From positions 1 to 35,434 of the forward strand of contig NZ_VSEY01000079.1 of NCBI RefSeq assembly GCF_008086045.1: 35,434 nt of DNA, written 5' to 3'. The notes under the pieces are model-generated. The model ran no database searches. It was not told the origin of the DNA and saw only the letters and a list, made by a program, of their open reading frames with translations. The first letter of the stretch is position 1. Each line of letters begins with the position of its first letter. The translations under genes and the position numbers were made by a program. Below are positions 15,388 through 24,100 of this stretch, piece by piece. The stretch comes from Nonomuraea sp. PA05 (GTDB lineage: Bacteria > Actinomycetota > Actinomycetes > Streptosporangiales > Streptosporangiaceae).

Positions 15388-16917
15388 ATGAGTGACCACG
15401 TCGTGCCCGCTGTCATCAACCTCGACGTGCCAGGCCCGGTGATCAGCCGGCACCTGTACGGTCACTTCGCCGAGCACCTCGGCCGGTGCATCTACGGCGG
15501 CTTCTACGTGGGCGAGGACAGCGAAATCCCGAACGAGGGCGGCATCCGCCTCGACGTGGTGGAGGCGCTCAGGGCGCTGAACATCCCGAACCTGCGCTGG
15601 CCGGGCGGCTGCTTCGCCGACGAGTACCACTGGATGGACGGCATCGGCCCGAAGGCGGACCGGCCGGTGATGGTCAACACGCACTGGGGCAACGTCGAGG
15701 AGAACAATCACTTCGGCACGCACGAGTTCATGGCGCTGTGCGAGCTGCTGGGGACGGAGCCGTACATTTCCGGCAATGTCGGGTCGGGCACCGTCAAGGA
15801 GATGAGTGACTGGGTCGAGTACCTGACCCGCGACGGCGACTCGCCGATGGTGCGGCTGCGCAAGCAGAACGGCCGCGAGGAGCCGTGGAAGGTGCGCTTC
15901 TGGGGGCTGGGCAACGAGGCGTGGGGCTGCGGCGGCAACATGTCGGCCCAGCACTACGCGGCCGAGGCCCGCCGGTTCGGCACCTACTGCCGCGACCACG
16001 GCGACAACAAGCTCTACCGCGTCGCCGCCGGCGCCAACTCCGCCGACTACGGCTGGACCGAGACGCTGATGAAGCAGTACGGCGAGCTGGGCTGCGCCTA
16101 CCGCCCCACGCACTTCATGCAGGCCCTGTCGTTCCACTACTACACGATCCCGGGAACGTGGCAGGACAAGGGCGACGCCACGGTCTTCGACGACGGCGAC
16201 TACTACGCCACGATGGTCAAGGCCGCGCACGTGGACGAGCTGATCACCGGCCACTCCAACGTGATGGACTGCTACGACCCCGGCAAGACCGTCGGCCTGG
16301 CGCTGGACGAGTGGGGCACCTGGTGGAACGTCGAGCCCGGCACCAACCCCGGCTTCCTCTACCAGCAGAACACGCTCAGGGACGCCCTGGTCGCGAGCCT
16401 GCACTTCGACATCTTCCACCGCCACGCCGGCCGCCTGGTGCTGGCCAACATCGCCCAGACCGTCAACGTGCTCCAGGCGATGATCCTCACCGACCCCGAC
16501 ACCAAGGCCCTGGTGCTGACGCCGACGTACCACGTCTTCGAGATGAACAAGGGCCACCAGGACGCCACCTCGCTGCGCGTGGACCTGCGTGCGGACGCGC
16601 CCGCCCGCCAGGTCGGGACCGACACCCTGACCACCGTCTCGCTGTCGGCCAGCCGCAAGGACGGCAAGGTGCTCGTCTCGCTGTCCAACCTGGACGCCGA
16701 GCAGCCCGCCGACGTCGACCTGGACCTGCGCGGCGGCACCCTGGCCGACGTCCGCGCCCGCATCCTCACCGCAGGAAAGCTGCAGGCGCACAACACGCCC
16801 GACGCCCCCGCCACCATCGCCCCGCGCGCCCACGACCAGGTCACCGCCACGGCGACCGGGCTGCGCGTGCACCTGCCCGCTCACTCCTTCGTCACCGTGG
16901 AGGGCCGTCTCGGCTGA
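15388..16917 (+). CDS. GH51 alpha-L-arabinofuranosidase
   Basis: 509 residues, normal for cytoplasmic GH51 enzymes, and no signal peptide. The TIM-barrel opens with VISRHLYGHFAEHLGRCIYGG and NLRWPGGCFADEYHW, both hallmarks. The acid/base is E177 in FWGLGNEAWGCGG and the nucleophile is E308 in ALDEWGTWW. The C-terminal beta-sandwich (about 390-509) ends in LPAHSFVTVEGRLG. It removes terminal alpha-L-arabinofuranosyl residues from imported arabino-oligosaccharides, such as the side chains of pectin or arabinoxylan. This fits with the rhamnogalacturonan lyases further along, though they are not adjacent and no similar operator was seen. The ATG at 15388 has only a weak ribosome-binding site; the promoter at 15318 is close. 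Confidence 0.95.
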   Translation: MSDHVVPAVINLDVPGPVISRHLYGHFAEHLGRCIYGGFYVGEDSEIPNEGGIRLDVVEALRALNIPNLRWPGGCFADEYHWMDGIGPKADRPVMVNTHWGNVEENNHFGTHEFMALCELLGTEPYISGNVGSGTVKEMSDWVEYLTRDGDSPMVRLRKQNGREEPWKVRFWGLGNEAWGCGGNMSAQHYAAEARRFGTYCRDHGDNKLYRVAAGANSADYGWTETLMKQYGELGCAYRPTHFMQALSFHYYTIPGTWQDKGDATVFDDGDYYATMVKAAHVDELITGHSNVMDCYDPGKTVGLALDEWGTWWNVEPGTNPGFLYQQNTLRDALVASLHFDIFHRHAGRLVLANIAQTVNVLQAMILTDPDTKALVLTPTYHVFEMNKGHQDATSLRVDLRADAPARQVGTDTLTTVSLSASRKDGKVLVSLSNLDAEQPADVDLDLRGGTLADVRARILTAGKLQAHNTPDAPATIAPRAHDQVTATATGLRVHLPAHSFVTVEGRLG

Positions 16918-17045
16918 GACGGGTGCACATCGGTCCGATCGGCGACGGGCCGGCGGAGGCGAGCGAGGCCGCCGGCCCGGTACGCGCCCGTTTCCCGCCT
17001 GGAGGGCCTGCTCACGCCGCGCCCCGCCGCGTAACGTACGGGGGT

Positions 17046-17561
17046 ATGACCCACACTCACGATGAGGACCCGGCGTGTGAGGTGGCCCACAGCGAGGCCC
17101 CCGTCGCGGCGGACGGGCGCACCCTGGTCGCCGTCTTCGACTCCCCGGTGGCCGACTGCCTGCTGAGGTTCGGGGCCGAGCTCGGCTACCGCACGGTCCT
17201 GTACGAGCCCGACCCCGAGCGCCAGGCCCGGGGTTCGGTACGGGCGGAGCGGCTGGCCGACCACCTGGACGGCACGGCCGACGTGGTGCTCACCGACCAC
17301 CACCGCGACGAGATCGGCCCGGTCCTGCGCGACGTGCTCAAGTACCCCGTCCGCTGGGTCGGCATCATGGGCAGCGCCCGGCACACCGCCCCGCACGTGG
17401 GGGCGCTGGCCGAGCTGGGGGTGCCGCCGGAGGAGGTCGCCAGGGTGCACCGGCCCATCGGGCTGAACATCGGCTCGAAGACCCCGCCCGAGATCGCCGT
17501 CGCGACCCTCGCCGGCCTGATCGCCGACCGCAACGGCCGCCCGGGCGGGTTCCTCTTCTAG
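17046..17561 (+). CDS. stand-alone XdhC-type Rossmann domain protein
   Basis: 171 residues. The C-terminal block VRWVGIMGSARHTAPHVGALAELGVPPEEVARVHRPIGLNIGSKTPPEIAVATLAGLIA closely follows the XdhC/CoxI C-terminal domain (IGLDIGARTPxEIAVAI in typical members). The usual N-terminal Cys-containing XdhC domain is absent. XdhC proteins bind molybdenum cofactor and insert it, after sulfuration, into xanthine-dehydrogenase-type enzymes. No such enzyme or other XdhC part is in the window, so this gene is an orphan here. Similar short proteins sit near xanthine or CO dehydrogenase genes in other actinomycetes. The ATG at 17046 follows GGGGGT closely, so the site is weak. It is convergent with the P450 gene, with only 4 bases between the stops. 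Confidence 0.85.
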   Translation: MTHTHDEDPACEVAHSEAPVAADGRTLVAVFDSPVADCLLRFGAELGYRTVLYEPDPERQARGSVRAERLADHLDGTADVVLTDHHRDEIGPVLRDVLKYPVRWVGIMGSARHTAPHVGALAELGVPPEEVARVHRPIGLNIGSKTPPEIAVATLAGLIADRNGRPGGFLF

Positions 17562-17565
17562 GCGC

Positions 17566-18774
17566 TCACACGTTCCGGACGAGCGGGAGCCGCCGCACCC
17601 CGGTCAGCGTCGGCGTGGGGATGAACAGCACCGGGTCGTCGGGATCCGTCCGGAGCCGTTCGAACCGGTCGAGCAGGATGTTCAGCGCGATCCGCCCCTC
17701 CAGCCTGGCCAGAGGAGCGCCCAGGCAGAAGTGGATGCCGCGTCCGAAGGCCAGGTGCGGGTTCGGGTCGCGGTGCGGGTCGAACGCCTCCGGGTCGGGG
17801 AACTGCCGCGGGTCCCGGTTGGCCGCCCCGAGCCAGCACATGACCATCTGGTCGGCCGGGATGGTCACGCCGCCCAGCTCCACCTCGCGGGTGGTGGCCC
17901 TGCCGAGCGCGGCGAACGGCGTGAACAGCCGCAGCGACTCCTCGATGACGGCCGGGATCGAGGCGCGGTCGGCCCGCGCCCTGTCCTGCTGCTCGGGGTA
18001 GGCGTCCAGGCACAACACCGTGTTGCCGAGCAGCATCGTCGTGGTGATGTGCCCGGCCAGCAGCAGCACGATCGCGAAGTTGACCACCTGGTCGTCGGGC
18101 AGCCGCTCGCCGTCCACCTCGGCCTCGACCAGCCTGGTGAGCAGGTCGGCGCGCGGCTGCCTGCGGCGTTGCGCGGCGTGCCCGGCCAGGTAGTCGGACA
18201 TCTCCTTCCACGGCTTCATCACCGCCTGGAGCTCCGCCTCCCGGTCGTCCGACGGCCGGTTGACCGAGACCTTGGCGTCGCGCTGGAACAGCGCGTCGGC
18301 CCACCGCTTGAACAGGGCGCGGTCGCCGCTGGGCACCCCCAGCAGCTCGGCGATGACGATGACGGGCAGGGGATAGGCCAGGTCGCTCACCAGCTCGAAC
18401 CGCTCCCGATCACGCGCCGCGTCGAGCAGCTCATGGGTGAGCGCGGCGATTCTGGGCTCGAGATCCGCGACGACCTTGCGCGTGAAGGCGCTGCTGACCA
18501 GCTTGCGCAGCTTGCCGTGCTCGGGCGGGTCGATCTGGGTGATGAAGCCGTCCAGGGAGAAGTCGTCCTTGGAGGGCATCATGGACGCGGGGACGACCCG
18601 CATGGTGTCGGAGGAGAACGCCGCCGGGTCGCCGAGCACCTCGTGCAGCTCGGGGTGACCGTAGACGTTCCACATTCCGGCGTCGGCCGAGAACTCCACC
18701 GCCGGGCCCGATCGGGGCCCGTGCAGCCAGAAGTGTTGTACGGGGATGTCGTACCGTTCGACGATGTCGGCCAT
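17566..18774 (-). CDS. cytochrome P450 (bacterial class I)
   Basis: 402 residues from the ATG at 18774. A GTG two codons earlier has no spacing from AAGGAG, while the ATG has five bases. Key motifs are the I-helix AGHITT at 240-245, ExxR at 279-282 (in EESLRL), and the haem loop HLAFGRGIHFCLGAPLAR with the thiolate ligand C350. It resembles soluble actinomycete CYPs of the CYP107/CYP105 kind that hydroxylate small natural products and need a ferredoxin partner; no ferredoxin gene adjoins it. Its start is 19 bases after the stop of a GbsR/MarR regulator, so both form one operon, which the palindrome at 19283 should control. The substrate is unknown. Confidence 0.95.
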   Translation of the reverse strand: MADIVERYDIPVQHFWLHGPRSGPAVEFSADAGMWNVYGHPELHEVLGDPAAFSSDTMRVVPASMMPSKDDFSLDGFITQIDPPEHGKLRKLVSSAFTRKVVADLEPRIAALTHELLDAARDRERFELVSDLAYPLPVIVIAELLGVPSGDRALFKRWADALFQRDAKVSVNRPSDDREAELQAVMKPWKEMSDYLAGHAAQRRRQPRADLLTRLVEAEVDGERLPDDQVVNFAIVLLLAGHITTTMLLGNTVLCLDAYPEQQDRARADRASIPAVIEESLRLFTPFAALGRATTREVELGGVTIPADQMVMCWLGAANRDPRQFPDPEAFDPHRDPNPHLAFGRGIHFCLGAPLARLEGRIALNILLDRFERLRTDPDDPVLFIPTPTLTGVRRLPLVRNV

Positions 18775-18793
18775 CGCCACTCCTTGTCGGTTG

Positions 18794-19255
18794 TCAGGAT
18801 GACGCGTCGCGGTACTCCTGCCAGCGGTGCAGCATCTCGTCGCCGTCCTGCACGGTGAAGGCGAAGAAGTCCCTGGTCTCCGCCAGCCGGACGCGCTGGG
18901 CGGCCCGGCTCTCGTCGAGGATCGACAGCCCGTACTCGAGCGTCTCCAGGCTCTGCTTCACCAGCCCGAGCTGGACCTGCAGGATCTGCGCCCACCCGCC
19001 GCCGACCGCCCGGTAGCGGTGCTCGCGGCCGGCCGCAGGGACACGTTCGATGATGCCTCCCGCCTCCAGTTGCCTGGCGACCGTGCTGACGGCGGTCTTG
19101 CTCAGGCTGAGCTCCGCCGCCAGGTCGGTGAGCGAGGGGTCGGGAGGGTCGCAGATCATCAGCCACGCCCAGAGGCGGCCCATGGAACGGGTCGCACCCA
19201 GGCGCTCCATGACCAGCCCCATCCGATCGACGAACTCGCTCTCCGAGGGCTTCAC
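18794..19255 (-). CDS. GbsR/MarR-family regulator upstream of the P450
   Basis: 153 residues from the GTG at 19255, which has GGAG nine bases upstream. A TTG at 19282 would add nine residues, but it abuts the operator and would need a leaderless message. The winged helix covers roughly 35-85: ATRSMGRLWAWLMICDPPDPSLTDLAAELSLSKTAVSTVARQLEAGGIIERVPAAGREHRYR, typical of GbsR-like MarR relatives. The C-terminal helices (about 90-150) should form the dimer. It shares an operon with the P450 and likely represses it, and itself, by binding the adjacent palindrome. The ligand that releases it may be the P450 substrate; this is inference. Confidence 0.85.
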   Translation of the reverse strand: MKPSESEFVDRMGLVMERLGATRSMGRLWAWLMICDPPDPSLTDLAAELSLSKTAVSTVARQLEAGGIIERVPAAGREHRYRAVGGGWAQILQVQLGLVKQSLETLEYGLSILDESRAAQRVRLAETRDFFAFTVQDGDEMLHRWQEYRDASS

Positions 19256-19282
19256 GGGCGTCAACTCCGCAACGATCGTCAA

Positions 19283-19299
19283 GTACGTACTTTACGTAC
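19283..19299. promoter_or_regulatory. perfect palindromic operator for the GbsR-P450 operon
   Basis: GTACGTACTTTACGTAC has 7-bp perfect arms (GTACGTA and TACGTAC) separated by CTT. It lies 28 bases upstream of the chosen regulator start and overlaps a possible -10 (TAAAGT on the minus strand). Binding by the GbsR protein is inferred from position. Confidence 0.75.
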
Positions 19300-19335
19300 G
19301 GTACGCCGAGGATCCTGAAGTGAGAAGAGCTGGGA

Positions 19336-19800
19336 TCAGCCGGCCTGGCCCGCGACCTCGTCGACCCGCACGAACGTGGCGCCGTGGGCGGCGGCGCGCG
19401 CGCCGAGCACGTGCCCGTCGCACATCCGCGTGACCGTCCCCGCCTGGTCGATCACCTTCCACGTGGCCGGCTCCTCGCACGGCCGGCCGAGCCGGTCGTA
19501 GCTCCAGGTCCGGTGGCACACGCGGCACTCGGTGATGCCCGCCCGGGAGGAGAGCGTGTTGCCGTGCTCCGCGCACACGCCCCACGGCAGGCCGCACGGC
19601 CGCACCTGCAGCCTGGCCAGCTCGGCCGCCGCCCGCTGCAGGTCCTCGGCGGCCCTGGCCAGGTAGCCCGCCGCCTGCCGCGCCTCCACCAGGGGGTCGG
19701 GCTCGGTGCCCGGTGAGCCGCCGCAGAGTGCCCAGACCTCGGCGGTGAGCGCGTCGGCGCGGGCCGCGAGCGCACGCAACTGCTCGGGTGTGACGGTCAT
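19336..19800 (-). CDS. hypothetical protein with putative zinc-binding Cys/His motifs
   Basis: 154 residues from the ATG at 19800, which has GGAAG five bases upstream; an ATG four codons earlier is possible. The first half is helical and Ala/Leu-rich (VTPEQLRALAARADALTAEVW and a second helix region AGYLARAAEDLQRAAAEL), a probable coiled-coil pair. The second half has CGLPWGVCAEHG, CRVCHRTW, CEEP and CDGH, enough Cys/His for a zinc-binding fold. I do not recognise the family or any catalytic signature. It could be a small DNA- or protein-binding factor. It lies between the GbsR operon and the O-methyltransferase on the same strand, and its coding bias is normal for the region. The reading frame is credible but the function is unknown. 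Confidence 0.7.
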   Translation of the reverse strand: MTVTPEQLRALAARADALTAEVWALCGGSPGTEPDPLVEARQAAGYLARAAEDLQRAAAELARLQVRPCGLPWGVCAEHGNTLSSRAGITECRVCHRTWSYDRLGRPCEEPATWKVIDQAGTVTRMCDGHVLGARAAAHGATFVRVDEVAGQAG

Positions 19801-19889
19801 GCGGGCTTCCATCTCGCGAGGGCCGTCGCCGGTACGGCCGGGAACTGGTCGCTGAACTGGACCCTACGTCCTCGGGGCCGCCACCGCGT

Positions 19890-20909
19890 TCACGCCCCCG
19901 TCACGGCTCGCAGGATGCTGTAGCGGCCCGAGGTCGGGGTGACCTCCTCCAGCTCCCAGCCGCCCGCCCGCAGCAGGTCCCGGTACTGCGCCTCGGTACG
20001 CTCACGGCCGCCCAGCAGCACCAGCATCGCCAGGTCGGACATGTGCACGTGCGACGGCGTCCACGGCTCGGGCAGCAGCATCTCGACCAGCAGCAGCCGG
20101 GCGCCGGGCGGGGCGGCGCGGCGGCAGGTGGCCAGGATGCGGACCGCGTGCTCGTCGTCCCAGTCGTGCAGGATCCACTTCAGCAGGTACAGATCGCCCT
20201 TCGGGACCTCCTCCAGGAAGTCGCCGCCGACCAGGTCGATCCGTTCGGCCAAGGGAGAGCCCCGCAGCCGCTGCCGGGCCGCCTCGATCACCGGCGGCCG
20301 GTCGAGCAGCACGCCCGTCGCGGACGGCGCCTTGTCCAGCAGGGCCGCGAGCAGCACGCCGTAGGCGCCGCCGACGTCCACGAGCCGTTCGTACGCCGAG
20401 GGGTCCACGGTGGCCGCGACATCGGCGGCGACCTGCGCCGACTGCTCTCCCATGCCCAGCGCGAAGTGCTCCGCCTCCTCGGGATGGGCGGCGAGGTGCT
20501 CCCAGAACGTCCGGCCGAGCAGCGTCGGCGCGACCGGCTCGCCGGTGTGGACCGCCTGCTCGAACTCCCCGACCAGACGCCACACCGTCGGCGAGCCGTA
20601 GGCGACGGCCAGCTCGCGCAGGGCCGTGGGGGAGTCGGAGCGCAGGCACTCGCCCGCCTCCGTCAGCCGGTAGTGGTCCGGCTCGGTCTCCGTCATCAAG
20701 CCGGCCGTGGCGGCGGCGCGCAGCAGCCGTAGCAGGGCGCCGGGGTCCACGCCGACGGCCGCCGCCAGGTCCCGCGTCGAGCGCGGCCCGGCGGCCAGCT
20801 CGTCGGCGACGCGCAGCCGGGACAGCACCACGATGATCTGGGTGTGCCAGAAGCCGCTCAGCAGTTGCAGCACGTGCTCCGCTGGTTTCCCGCCGTCGGC
20901 GTACGACAT
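19890..20909 (-). CDS. SAM-dependent O-methyltransferase (plant-type, Methyltransf_2 family)
   Basis: 339 residues. The N-terminal dimerisation/winged-helix part (about 10-100) has LLSGFWHTQIIVVLSRLRVADELAAGPRSTRDLAAAVGVD. The SAM site begins with LVDVGGAYG at 176-184, then GGDFLEEVPKGDLYLLKWILHDWDDE at 228-253. That H248-D-W-D-D block is the typical catalytic region of natural-product O-methyltransferases such as TcmN/ChsM-like enzymes. It likely methylates a hydroxyl on a small aromatic or polyketide-type molecule. No aromatic polyketide synthase is visible, so the substrate may be diffusible or encoded elsewhere. The ATG at 20909 lies at about the start point of the promoter at 20916-20944, so the message is probably leaderless. 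It is divergent from the second SARP gene. Confidence 0.94.
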   Translation of the reverse strand: MSYADGGKPAEHVLQLLSGFWHTQIIVVLSRLRVADELAAGPRSTRDLAAAVGVDPGALLRLLRAAATAGLMTETEPDHYRLTEAGECLRSDSPTALRELAVAYGSPTVWRLVGEFEQAVHTGEPVAPTLLGRTFWEHLAAHPEEAEHFALGMGEQSAQVAADVAATVDPSAYERLVDVGGAYGVLLAALLDKAPSATGVLLDRPPVIEAARQRLRGSPLAERIDLVGGDFLEEVPKGDLYLLKWILHDWDDEHAVRILATCRRAAPPGARLLLVEMLLPEPWTPSHVHMSDLAMLVLLGGRERTEAQYRDLLRAGGWELEEVTPTSGRYSILRAVTGA

Positions 20910-20915
20910 GGACTC

Positions 20916-20944
20916 ACTATGACATCCGGTACGGATGGTGTCAT
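20916..20944 (-). promoter_or_regulatory. promoter of the O-methyltransferase with operator in the spacer
   Basis: Read on the minus strand, ATGACA (-35), a 17-base spacer and CATAGT (-10) form a promoter whose start falls near the ATG. The spacer holds a palindrome with perfect 6-bp arms, CATCCG-GTA-CGGATG (20923-20937, plus strand), so a bound protein would control access. The SARP protein encoded next door is a candidate binder, but SARP sites are usually direct repeats. Confidence 0.55.
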
Positions 20945-21134
20945 CGGAGAGTTCTGCCCGAAATTTCAGGAGCCCCGCCAGGCCCGCCCCGGACGCCCGC
21001 CGCCCCTCGTCCTTCGCGTTGAAGTCGGGCATCCCGTTCGACCAGCGGCTTGCGGCGATTGTCAAAACCCCGTAACGAGAGATGTACTGCCTTCCGGAAA
21101 GCTGATCTTCACGATCTAGCCCTAGGGAGGACTG

Positions 21135-24100
21135 GTGGACTTCGCGATCCTGGGCACCATCCGCCTCAACGGCCCGGCGGGCCGGATCCGCCTCAGCCGC
21201 AAGCAGCGGGCGGTCATCGCGGCACTCCTGCTCCACCCCAACGCCACCGTCTCCACCGACCGGCTCATCTCCGCCGTCTGGGACGAACCGCCGCGTTCGG
21301 CCGTCGCCAACATCCAGACCTACGTCAGCCAGCTCCGCCGCCTGCTCGAAGGCAGCGGGCTGGAGGTGCGCACCGAAGGGTCGGGGTACGTGTGCGAGGT
21401 GCCGCCGGGGCGGCTGGACCTCCAGGTGTTCGAGGAGGGACTGCGGCGGGCGCGCGCCGCCAGGACGGGTGCTGTTCGGACGGGGGCGGCCTGGACGGGC
21501 GGTGAACGGACCGGTGGCGAACGGACGGGCGACCTGGCGGGCGGTGACCTGGCCGGAGGTGACCTGGTGGTGGCCGAGCGGGAGTACGCGGCCGCCATCG
21601 CCCTGTGGCGCGGCACGCCCGCCGAGGACGTGCCGCTCAGCGGGGCGATCGCGCCGCGGATCACCGAGCTGGAGGAGCGGCTGGCCGTCGCCCGGTCAGA
21701 ATGGATCGACGTGCGGCTCGCGCTCGGCCGCGAGGACCTCGTCGCCGAACTGCGTGCCCTCGTCGCGGCGCACCCGCTGCGGGAGCGGCTGTGGGAGCAG
21801 CTCGTCGTCGCCCTGGGGAGGGGCGGGCGGCGGGACGAGGCCCTGGACGCCTTCCGGCAGGCGCGCGAGCTGCTGGTCGCCGAGCTGGGCATCGAACCGG
21901 GGCCCGAGCTGCGCCGCCTGCACGCCGCACTGCTGGCGGGGGACACCGTGGGGCGTGCGGCGGTGCGGGACGACTCCATGGCGCGTGCGGCGCTTGGCGA
22001 CGACTCCGACGTGACGCGGCAGCCGTCGGCGGAGGAGGTCGAGGAGTGGGAGGCGGTGCCCGTGGCGTTCCGGCGGTTGTGCCAGTTGCCCGCCGACACC
22101 GCGGACTTCGTCGGGCGCGAGGCCGAGATCGCCGAGCTGACCGCGGCACTGAGGGCGCGGGAGGACCGGCTCAGCCCGCCCATCGTGATCGTGTCCGGCC
22201 TGCCCGGCATCGGCAAGACCACCCTCGCCGTCCACCTGGCGCACCTGCTGCGCTCCGACTACCCCGACGGCCAGCTCTTCGTCCGCCTCGGTCAGGACGA
22301 ACGCGGCCCCCGCGAGCCCGGCGAACTGCTCGACGTGCTGCTGCGCTCCCTGGGCCTGGACGGCGCCGCCATCCCCGCCTCCGCCGAGGGGCGCGCCCGC
22401 CTGCTGCGCCAGCGCCTGGCGGACCGGGCGGTGCTCGTCGTGCTGGACGACGCGGTCGAGGAGGCCCAGCTCCGCCACCTCCTGCCCGGCACGCCGCGCG
22501 GCGCCGTCCTGGTGACCTCCCGCTCGCGGCTGCCCGCCCTGGAGGGCGCAATACGCCTCACGCTCGACCTGCCCGACGAGAAGGACGCCCGCATCCTGCT
22601 CGAACGCGTGGCGGGCCAGGACCGCATCGGCATGGCGCCCGGGGCGGCCGAGCAGATCTTGCGCTCCTGCGGCCGGCTGCCGCTGGCGATCCGGGTGGCG
22701 GGCGCCCGGCTGGCGACGCGGCCGGTGTGGCCGGTCAGCGAGCTCGCCACCCGGCTGGCGGGGCGCGGCCTGGACGAGCTGGTGGTCGGCGGGCTGGACG
22801 TGCGGGCCACGTTCGAGCCGAGCTACGCGGCGCTGCCGGACTCGGCCCGGCGCGCGTTCCGGCTGCTGGGGCTGACCGGGCTGGACAGCGTGGCGGAGTG
22901 GTCGGTCGCGGCCCTCCTCGGACCCTCCCGGCGGGAGACGGAAGCGCCTCACGGGCTGACGCCTGATGCGGCGGCTCACGGGCTGCGTGCGGATGCGTGG
23001 CCTTACGGGACGCAGGCCAGCGCGGCGGCGTACGGGCTGGAGGTGGATGCGGGGCCTTACGGGACGCAGGCCGGCGCGGCGGCGTACGGGCTGGAGGTGG
23101 ATGCGGGGCTGGAGGCGGATGCGGCGCTGGAGACGCTGGTCGCGCGGGGCATGCTGACCTCCACCGAGGTGGACGGCGCGGGGCAGCCCCGCTACCGCCT
23201 GCACGACCTGCTCAGGGTGTACGCCCGCGAACGAGCCGAGGCGGAGGACCCACCGCGACGCCGCCGCGAGGCCCTGACCAGGCACGTGCTGGAATGCCTG
23301 CGCCGCACCAGGACCGCGACGCGCCACCTGCCGATCCCGCTGTCCCCGCCGTTTCCGAGGGACCCGGAGTCAGGACCGGCGCCCGACGTGCGGGCGAGCG
23401 CGGCGTGGCTGGCGGCCGAGCGGCGCACGCTGATGCTCGCCCTGGCCGCCGCGGCCGAGCTGGGCCTGGTCGCGCCCGCCGCCGAGCTGGCCCACCACCT
23501 CACCGGCTACCTGCTCACGGAGCACTACCTCGACGACGCCGAGCAGGTGCAGCGGATCGTGATCGGCATGGGCGACGAGTGCGCCACCCTGCGGGCCCGG
23601 CTCCTGCTGGCCACGGTGGACGTCGAGCGAGGCCGCTACGTGCGGGGTGACGAGGCGTGCGAGGCGCTGCTGGCCGACCTCGGCCGCGCCGGTGACACGC
23701 ACGGCGCCGCGTACGCGCTCATCAGCAGGGCGGGGGCCCGCCACGGGATGGGCCGGTTGGACGAGGCGCTGGCCGACGCGTACGCCGCCCTCGACCTGCT
23801 GGCCGCTCACGGCGACACCGCCGGGCTGGCGTACGCGTGGACCTGGCCCATCTGGATCCACCTCGAACGGGGCGAGCACGGCCGGGCCGCGGAGATCGTC
23901 AGAGCCCGGCTGGCGGTGACCCCCGACGAGGACCACACGATCCGCGGCCACCTGCTGCGCGGGCTCGGCACCGCCCTCTACCAGCAGGGCGAGACGGCCG
24001 AGGCCGTCGCCTGCTATCGGGAGAGCCTGCTGACCGCGCGGGCGGTGGGCGGCCGGGGCGAGCTGAGCAAGGTGCTGCGCCGCCTCGGCGAGGCGCTGGG

